Origin: Gracilaria gracilis
Taxonomy: Eukaryota > Rhodophyta > Florideophyceae > Gracilariales > Gracilariaceae
Assembly: GCA_030374805.1 (NCBI GenBank)
Contig: JARGSG010000042.1
Span: 1-64,000 of the forward strand
Length of the DNA: 64,000 nucleotides
Direction of reading: 5' to 3'
Under the pieces are notes generated by a model. The model did no database searches and was not told the DNA's origin. It saw nothing but the letters and a program-made list of their open reading frames with translations. The first letter of the stretch is position 1. Each line of letters opens with the position of its first letter. Below, piece by piece: positions 56,552-64,000 of the stretch. Both the position numbers and the translations under genes were made by a program.

Positions 56552-59500
56552 TTGGAAGGCCCGTCGATACCGGAACGGGAAACCTTAATCGTGGAAAAAG
56601 AAGAATCAGATGTACCCAATGTGGTGTGTCTAATGAAGTACAATAACTATAAAGTTAATGCTTCAGTAAGCTTTCTCAATTACCTACAGGTCCCCGTTGC
56701 GTGTCTACTCGATACCGGCGCCGGTCCGAATGTGCTAAACGCTCGCGTCATACCCGATGCGGTCTTGCGGAACATTCGGCCTGCCCCGACTATCAACCCG
56801 CTGGTGGACGCTAATGAGCGCCCACTGCACCTTAGAGGAATGTTAACCACTGTGGTACAACTTGGAACCTTGAAGGTGAAGCTCAATTTCTTTGTGGTGG
56901 ATCGTCTGGCGACAGACTGTATCCTCGGGACCAACTTTATTGACAAACATGTCAAGGCAATTTTGCCAGGGTCCCGAACGGTCGCTCTCCGTCAAGGTGG
57001 TCGTATTGCTATACTGGGTAATACGCAGACCAAAAATGGTTGGCGTAAGAAGCCGAGGTTCAATATACCCACCGAAACGGTTTCAAACAAGATACGGCTC
57101 ACCAAATTGGTTTCAATTCCGGCTATGACCCAAATGGTAGTGAATGTCTCATGCGCAGTTCCAGGATTGTTAATGCTACAGAACCATCCTAGGTTGGCAG
57201 AAAGACATCTCGCCTTGATGGCAAACGGGATTATCGACAACATCCCTAACCAATCCTTCAAGGTGTACTTGAGTAACTTTAGCAATCACATTGTTAAGTT
57301 ACCCAAGAACACCACTATTGGAATCGCATTGCCGGCACCACAAGGGGTTTTCACGGTCTCACCTAATGTGTTGGGCGAGGTCGCCACCTCTAAGGAAGGG
57401 GGAGGAACGGATGCGCCATACCCTGCATATGCGCCCCCGTTATCGACAAATACCAAAATGGAACAGAAGATCGCCAGTACCTTTAAGGTTAGGGATCAGG
57501 AAAAGACTATGGAACTGGACCCAGTGCGGAATTGGAGAGAGGAAGTCCAGATCGGTGCGGAGAACCAGGCTCTCCGAGACCGGATCCTCAGTCTCTTAGA
57601 AGAATTTGAACCCATGTGGTCGGGCCGGTTGGGCTAAATTGAGGCTACAGAGCACCGTATTGATATGGTGCCTGGCTGGAAACCCATTTACCAGCAGCCT
57701 TACCGTGCAGGTCCAAAAGCCCGGGAGGTTGAGCTCAATGAGGTCGAGAGAATGCTCCGTGAAGGTGTCATAGAACCAGCAAATGCGGACTGGGCCAGCC
57801 CTGTGGTTCTCGTCACAAAGAAGAATGATACCCGTATGCGGTTCTGTGTGGACTACAGACGACTGAATAGTATGACCATTAGGGATTCTTACCCAATACC
57901 TAGAATGGACGAGTGTATAGATTCGTTGGGCAACGCCAAGATCTTTACTACGCTCGATGCCAATTGTGGTTATTGGCAGGTACCTATCAGGGAAGAAGAC
58001 AAGGACAAAACTACGTTTACTTGTCACGCTGGGTTATTCCGTTTTACGCGTATGCCCTTTGGGTTGCGAAATGCCCCGGCTACCTTTCAGAGGGCGTTAG
58101 ATATAATCCTTTCGAAGGTGAAGTGGAGAACCGCTCTGGTATACATCGACGATGTAATCATATATTCCAGAACGGTAGAGGAACATTTCCACCATGTTCG
58201 GGAAGTTTTGAACCTTTTGAGGGAATCTGGAGTAACGTTGAAGCTCCGCAAGTGCGAATTCTTCACCAAAGAGGTAGAATACCTTGGTCATATCATCAGC
58301 CCTGGGAGGTTAGAAGTGACGCCGCGGAATATCCGGGCCGTGCAGGAGGCGAAGCCACCCACGTCCCAGACGGAAATCCGATCCTTTATAGGTTTGTGCA
58401 ATGTGTACCGCCGGTTTATCAAGGGATTTGCCAAGATAGCGGCTCCCCTCAACAGGAAGCTGCTGAAAGGTCAACCTACAAGGTTTGAATGTCTTACCAA
58501 TGAGGAAATGGATGCGTTCGAGGCGCTGAAACATGCGCTCTTGACACCTCCCATCTTGGCATTACCCAAAGCTGGTTTACGATACACGTTGGATACTGAC
58601 GCTTCGGACGCCCAAATTGGTTGTTGTCTTATGCAGGAGCAAGAAAACGGCGACAAACTACCTATAGGGTACTGGAGCCGTGCTTTGCACGCTGCAGAAA
58701 AGAACTACACAACAACCGAAAAGGAATGTCTGGCAGTAGTCTGGAGCATGTTGATGCTCCGTCCCTACCTATATGGTGAAAGGTTCACGCTTCGAACCGA
58801 CCATGATGCCCTACGGTGGATACTGGGTCTGGCCGACGCATCAGGCAGACTTGCCCGATGGCGGTTACGACTTTCAGAGTTTGAGTATGACGTACAGTAC
58901 CGTCCAGGTATCAAGCACAATGTCGCAGACGCGATGTCTCGCATTACCACAGATTGTTTGGACACCGAGCCGGTAGAGGATGATATCCCATGCTTTACCA
59001 TCTCTACCAACCCTGATGGTGATACCTTAGAAGGTTACTGGACTCTACCCGAAGAGGATACGTGGTTTAGTGATGCCATCGCTCGGGAAATACTCGCCCT
59101 CGAGGAAACAGACGTCATGCCAATTACCCGCGAGGAATTCCTGAGAGAGCAAGCAAACGATGTTTATTGCCGCTCTCTCATGGACCAAGTAGGTATGAAA
59201 GACTCGAACTTTGACGTCGACCGAAATGGTTTCCTAGTGAGGCGAGCTCCTATTGATGGTTCCCTTCAGAAGGTAGTGCCCAAGGTGCTGCGCCCTCGGG
59301 TGCTGTACCTAGCCCACTACCCAAGGCTATCAGGACACCCTGGAGGTACGAGAATGTACTACACCTTGAGGCAAGGATACTACTGGCCTCATATGGCTAA
59401 TGATATATATACCTTTGTAGGTCAATGTGAATCTTGCGTACGTACCCGTGGAGGTCTCCGGAAGCACAGGAAATACTTGAAGTTATTCCCTGCAGCGGGT

Positions 59501-60824
59501 CCTCTCGAGTTCGTCGCAATAGACCTTCTGGGTCCATTACCAAAAACCACAAGGGGATATCAGTACATCATCGTAATCACCGACAGGTTCTCGAAGCTCA
59601 CGCGAGCGATACCCTTGAAGGACACGAAATCGACGACCCTCGCGGTGGCGTTCTTGAACAATTGGATCTACCCGTATGGTGCACCGCTTTATCTACTTAC
59701 CGACAATGGTTCGAACTTAGCTTCGAAGTTCTTTGAAGCTGTTTGTAACCTCTTGGGTATTAAGCACTACTTCACTACTGCCTACCATCCGCAAACGAAT
59801 GGGCAAGTGGAGCGCTTTAACCGAACACTGGTATCTAGGCTGCGACATTATACGGAAGAACACCAAACTGGTTGGGACGAGCTCGTGCAGCCCTTGACAT
59901 ATGCATATAACCTTCAGGTTCATCGAGCGACGCAAACTACGCCGTTCGATCTAATACTGTCAAGACACCCACCAGGTATTGTTGTTGAAGGGGACCCATT
60001 AGGACAAGAAGCCGCCGGAGCGCTCACACCGTCACAGGTCAAACGGAATACCCTTTTGAGGTTGAGACGTGCTCTCAAGTATGCTGAAAGCAAGCTCACA
60101 GCATCCCAGAAGCGGTACAAGGAGGACTACGACCGAAAGGTAACCCAAGTGGTAACTGCTACGCCGGGTCAATATGTCTTTATTGACCACCCTCCGAAAG
60201 GAGCTAAGCCACGACCGGGTGATGAGGCCGATGATGAAGCTATTGATAGAGATATCAATTCCAAGCTTCTTCCGAAATCATCGGGACCTTTCAAGGTAGT
60301 TCGAGCAACCGACCACACAGTGACGGTGAACCAAGATGGTGTAGAGAATACGATCTCTATTGACCGAATCACGGTTGCACCTCAGACGGTTCAGTCCAGG
60401 AAGGAACGCGGAGAATCCGCGCGTGACCCACAAGCGGTTGCCCTGAGGACTCAGCCCCGGGAAGACGGGACACCCATCGAGGTTAATGATGACGCACAGG
60501 GTGACGACCCAGACTACGTACCACCTGCGGGGATTACGGTTGCTCCTTCAGAGGAAACAACTACCACTACCAGCATCGGTACCTAGTGGTACCGATGCTC
60601 ATCTAAACCAAAGTGGTGAAACGATACCAGCCCAGGTCTCTAATGAGTTCCCAGTGGAACGCCTTGTAGGTCACCGCCGTACCCCAGATGGTCTAAAGTA
60701 CACCGTACGTTGGTATGGCTGGGGCGCCGATGGTGACACTGCTGAGCCTCCCTCAGCCATACCACACCATTTCAGGGTAAGCTACTGGAACCGCAAAGGA
60801 GTGGACATGCCGAATGATGGGTAA
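56552..60824 (+). pseudogene. pol: pol of chromovirus A (PR-RT-RNaseH-IN-chromodomain)
   Basis: Retropepsin CLLDTGAGPNVLNA near 56705. Reverse transcriptase at about 57835-58160 (FCVDYRRLNSM; YPIPRMDECIDSLGNA; MPFGLRNAPATFQRALD; ALVYIDDVIIYS, the YxDD box). RNase H at about 58590-58960 (LDTDASDAQIGCCLMQ; RTDHDALRW). Integrase zinc finger (HYPRLSGHPGGTRMYYTLRQ, then CESC) near 59320-59440; core aspartates and glutamate in FVAIDLLGPLPKT, LLTDNGSNLASKFFE and YHPQTNGQVERFNRTL (about 59510-59830). GPY/F region (SSGPFKVVRATDHTVTV) near 60280. Chromodomain (VERLVGHRRTPDGLKYTVRW) near 60650-60810. The longest open piece is 57665-60586 (973 codons), containing RT through integrase. Confidence 0.93.
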
Positions 60825-60829
60825 ACCTT

Positions 60830-62710
60830 AGAGGTAATGCAGTCCCCCAAGGAAGGGGGAAAAGCACATTGTAATGAGGAGTACCAAAGTCGGTTCGGAC
60901 GCTCACCGGGAAGGTACAACCAGAAGGAAACATTCCATGAGGGTACGTCCAAGGAGCGGTAGCGCTAAAGACGGACGCACCGTTGTACGCGCGCCGTTGC
61001 ACACGCGCCATGCACGTGCGCGGCACGCGCGCGAACCCGCACGGTGGAAACATTCAAAAAATTGGATTTTTTTATTTGACGAGGCATACGCGCGCTGTTC
61101 GTGGCGCGCCATGCGGAGTAACCGATTCGGTTTACACTATTGTGTGTAGGGAGCGAACAACGGCATGGTCAAAAAATCTAAGTATTTTGACCGTGCCGCG
61201 CTCCCGAATCGGCCATTCCCAGCCTCTGAAACCCCTTGGTTCTCGAGATACAGACCAAAAGGGTTTTCTGCGTTTTCACTACCATCTGGAGGGGTAATTT
61301 TCCGGTCAAATTTTTTGATTCGCCTTGCAAGTAACCTCCGGGGTAAAGCACCGCACATGCGCCCATGCATGGTGAGAAGCCATGCAGAACCATCTCGGTA
61401 CATTGCTGGCCACTGCGCGCAAGCGCTGGGCACAAATAAGACCTCATGGGAAGCGAAACCGCTCGCTGCGCCGCACGAAGGCGCATCGGCGTACCAACAT
61501 GGTGAACCATACTACGAGCACCAGAATGGTTCAAGATGGAGCTAACTTAAGTACAAGGCATTAACCCTCACCCATCGTGGTACGCTGGTCTAAAGAAGGG
61601 GGAGAAGAGTTTCAAAACCTGATTCGAGATGCCCAGCTCTAAGGGAAAGGGGAGCTGTTTTTGCGCTTCCTCTCTTGCTGCGCACCGCACCTATAGGGTA
61701 ATTGGAACCTAACATGGAAACGCACAACATTTAACTTTTATTTCAAGACTAACACCAATACGGATGCGGGAGCAAAGTGGCTCAAGCACAGACCCAAGTG
61801 GAGACAATAATCAACCTGAGGGTGAACGCATGGCAAGCGCCTAGTGCCCAACAGGGACGGTGCGACGCTCGCTGCGCACGGTAGCGCACGCCAATGTTTA
61901 CCAAAGTGGTTTGGAGGTCGTGCGATTGGAGATCAAACTGAAAGGAAATCATGACCCAGATGGTTATTGTGAGGAACCGAACCTTCGTGGTTGTGGACAA
62001 CGATACCCGCAGGAACCGATACGGCCTGTCGCATGAACCTTGAAGGAAGAGCAAGTCTCTGCGGAAAAAGTACGATGACGCTGTACAGTCGTGTACGGTA
62101 GGGTTAGAACCTTGAAGGTGCTACGATAATCGTGAAGCTACAAAGAAAGTGCAAGAACCAGACCTGTACGGTATCACGAAGTCGACCAGTACGGTATCGG
62201 ATAGGAAGGAGAGCAGACGAGCCCCGCATACGTGGACCAATGTGGTGATGTTGTAACCATTGCGGGACCAAGAAGACCGCGAAGGGACAGCTAGACCGCA
62301 AAAGTTTCAAATTGGCGCGACAATCGTGTTGCCGCCCAGTGCAGGGGACAGTGCGTTCTAGAGCGGGAACAGGGAAGCGACCACCAAAGTATCGTGATGA
62401 AGGCGAGGACGAGAAGATAGTACCATAATGGTGTCGCCCCATAATGGGTATCCCGAAGCAGTGCAATAGGGAGCCTTGAAGGTACTGGAAGAAGACGCGC
62501 GTCGCGCCCAAACCACAAATGGGAATGAATAGGCCGCTGTCGGTGATAACCAAAGAGGCGGATAGAGCCGCAATCGGTGATGACCAAGGTGGTGAACAGA
62601 GTGCGTTCGGTGATGCCGAACCGACGCGACGCACGGCTTGAGATGGCACGAAGGCCGCGACAGGGACCAAATTGGTACGACGATGCAACCGACTTGGTGA
62701 AAGGATCTAG
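60830..62710 (+). other. 3' non-coding region of chromovirus A
   Basis: About 1.9 kb between the chromodomain and the stem-loop. It occupies the place where B and C carry the antisense accessory ORF, but I find no counterpart here. A 194-codon minus-strand frame at 62104-62688 shows no similarity to them. Near 60980-61035 there is an alternating purine-pyrimidine stretch rich in CGCG and GCAC (acgcgcgccgttgcacacgc and following). Confidence 0.6.
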
Positions 62711-62745
62711 GAGCCACGAGGGCGTGGCTCAGGGTAGGAAGGGGG
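62711..62745 (+). promoter_or_regulatory. Stem-loop and polypurine tract before the 3' LTR of A
   Basis: GAGCCACGAGGGCGTGGCTC (62711-62730) forms an eight-base-pair stem (GAGCCACG / CGTGGCTC) with an AGGG loop. AGGGTAGGAAGGGGG (62731-62745) is the polypurine tract, two bases before the LTR. Confidence 0.7.
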
Positions 62746-62747
62746 TC

Positions 62748-63254
62748 TGTAGTACAATGAGACCTCAATGGGTTGGTGCCACGTGGGTCTACTGGTGCGC
62801 CTTGCTGGTTGCACTGTACCCAATTGGTATTCTGTATTTTATAATTTCTAATTTCTAATTTATAGTCTAGGATAGTTTAGCATTGCTGGGCCATGACAGT
62901 AGGTCATGGGCACAGCCGATGACGTCATGCCCGCATGGGAGATCGGCGTCGGTGCACCTTGTATATATTGTGGTGCACCTCGCCTTCCCCCTCGGGTATT
63001 GTAAAGTCAGGCACCATTAGGGCAGTAACTATACCATCTTGGTCACTTACTACTCTATTGCTATTCAGGTTTTACCGCGCGTCGACGTCTACTACCGTAC
63101 ACCTACACGGTCTAGACTAGTTGCCCCGCCGTTTGCCCCTGCGGGTTTCAGGTGCCCTACTACCATATTGGTTGTGTGTTTTCCCCTTTAGGTTGAGCCC
63201 TCGCGCGCTCCCTCTACCAGGCGCACCCCACACCTTATCGGTATTTGTACGACA
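62748..63254 (+). repeat. 3' LTR of chromovirus A
   Basis: 507 bp, same ends as the 5' LTR, followed by the GAATG duplication at 63255-63259. Confidence 0.97.
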
Positions 63255-63259
63255 GAATG

Positions 63260-64000
63260 TGTATGTTGGTCTTACGAAAAGGGGTTTTTGTTTTTCTCAA
63301 GACTAAGATATCGGTATTTTATAACTTAAATTGAACATGTATTATGGACTTAGAAGTATTTGAAGTTCTTGATGGCACATATTTTAATTACTAATAGTGT
63401 AATGTGTAATAGAGCTTTAAATTACTAAGAACAAAATTATTATGATGTGTCAAATAGAGAATCTACTTTTTAGATGGCTGAAAATTGTAAATGAGTAAGA
63501 AATTTTTTCTAGGGTATAAAATTGTTGTTTGGGTGTGTTAAAAATATTGAAACGTATTTGGGACTAGCATATGACACCAGTTTGTTAGTTTTATTTTCAA
63601 AAGATGTTAAAATGTATGTTTTGATATCAAACTAGATTTTGTATTATGTCAGACTATAAAATGTCATAATTGTTCGTGAAAATAGAAATATAGAGTTTGG
63701 ACAATATTTTCTGGTGGAGCTAAACATGTTGACTCATACATTTTTGTTTCAGGTAGTAATTGTGTTGGTTGTTTTTATGTTGTTGGCAGCTTAATTTTGC
63801 TACATATACTGTAATGATGTAAGAATGTAATTTTAATTACAACACTGAATCTGAAAATGAAATTGGCCTTCTTGAAAAATTTTAATTTTCACATTTACAG
63901 TGCTTGGGTAGTACTGACGTTCTTGGTCCTTCTAGCTAGGGCTATATTGGGTAGATGATATTTGGATATAGGGTCTGGGTGATATCCTATATCGGGCAGG
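63260..64000. other. AT-rich spacer, right flank of element A
   Basis: About 740 bases of AT-rich DNA (roughly 70% A+T) without a recognisable ORF, RNA gene or repeat. It resembles the left flank of element A, as expected for one interrupted spacer. Confidence 0.6.

Larger units (their letters stand above)
53713..63254 (+). mobile_element. Chromovirus A (Ty3/gypsy), full-length, youngest copy
   Basis: A 9.54-kb LTR retroelement with LTRs of 508 and 507 bp that differ at about six positions (near 99% identity) and a perfect 5-bp duplication GAATG. It is the most recent insertion in the window, into AT-rich DNA. Order: LTR, primer-binding site, gag, pol with chromodomain, a 1.9-kb 3' region without a convincing ORF, a stem-loop and polypurine tract, LTR. 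It carries about four breaks and so is probably non-autonomous, although most of pol is open. Chromodomains on integrase are known to steer chromoviruses to heterochromatin marks. Confidence 0.97.

Noticed and set aside
62104-62688. 194-codon minus-strand frame in the 3' region of element A, as a possible antisense accessory gene
   Set aside because: No motif shared with the antisense regions of B or C; composition looks random.
1-64000. tRNA, rRNA or snRNA genes
   Set aside because: Scanned by eye for T-arm and rRNA-like text; nothing convincing. A covariance-model search would be decisive.

Overview
The window is repeat-rich, gene-poor eukaryotic DNA: satellite arrays, LTR retrotransposons with chromodomains (chromoviruses, Ty3/gypsy), a Mutator-like transposase gene and AT-rich spacers. 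Nothing prokaryotic is seen (no operons, ribosome-binding sites or CRISPR arrays). No host housekeeping gene, rRNA or tRNA was recognised, so the species cannot be named. The apparently intronless open frames and the contrast between moderately GC-rich coding DNA and AT-rich spacers would fit a macroalga such as a red alga, but that is weak inference. The repeat content suggests pericentromeric or other heterochromatic DNA.

Layout. (1) 1-16003: a HindIII-type satellite with about 23 units, long (about 806 bp) and short (about 487 bp). Part of it forms a dimeric higher-order repeat. The array continues leftwards out of the window. (2) 16004-18665: an unrelated satellite of about 155-bp monomers in alternating A/B dimers, ending in half-length monomers. 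(3) 18666-21790: spacer with a decayed C2H2 zinc-finger ORF. (4) 21790-34149: chromovirus C on the minus strand (old, heavily broken) and an inverted partial copy D at its left end. (5) 34150-45019: chromovirus B on the plus strand with both LTRs and a 5-bp target-site duplication, about 95% LTR identity, broken. (6) 45025-46190: spacer. (7) 46190-47600: a very GC-rich, hairpin-forming minisatellite. (8) 47681-48887, minus: a cysteine-rich, putative nuclear protein gene with an apparent frame discrepancy. (9) 48900-50239: AT-rich spacer. (10) 50240-52993, minus: an uninterrupted 917-residue MULE-like transposase. (11) 53713-63254: chromovirus A on the plus strand with both LTRs and a target-site duplication, about 99% LTR identity, the youngest and best preserved. 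(12) 63260-64000: AT-rich spacer.

The three chromoviruses share gag, protease, reverse transcriptase, RNase H, integrase and a C-terminal chromodomain, and a near-identical primer-binding site. The most interesting signal is that B, C and the fragment D carry, between pol and the 3' end, an additional coding region on the opposite strand. Its B and C versions look related, which suggests a conserved antisense accessory gene in this retroelement lineage. The hairpin minisatellite, the two unrelated dimer-organised satellites lying side by side, and the intact MULE ORF with a long unrecognised N-terminal region also deserve attention.
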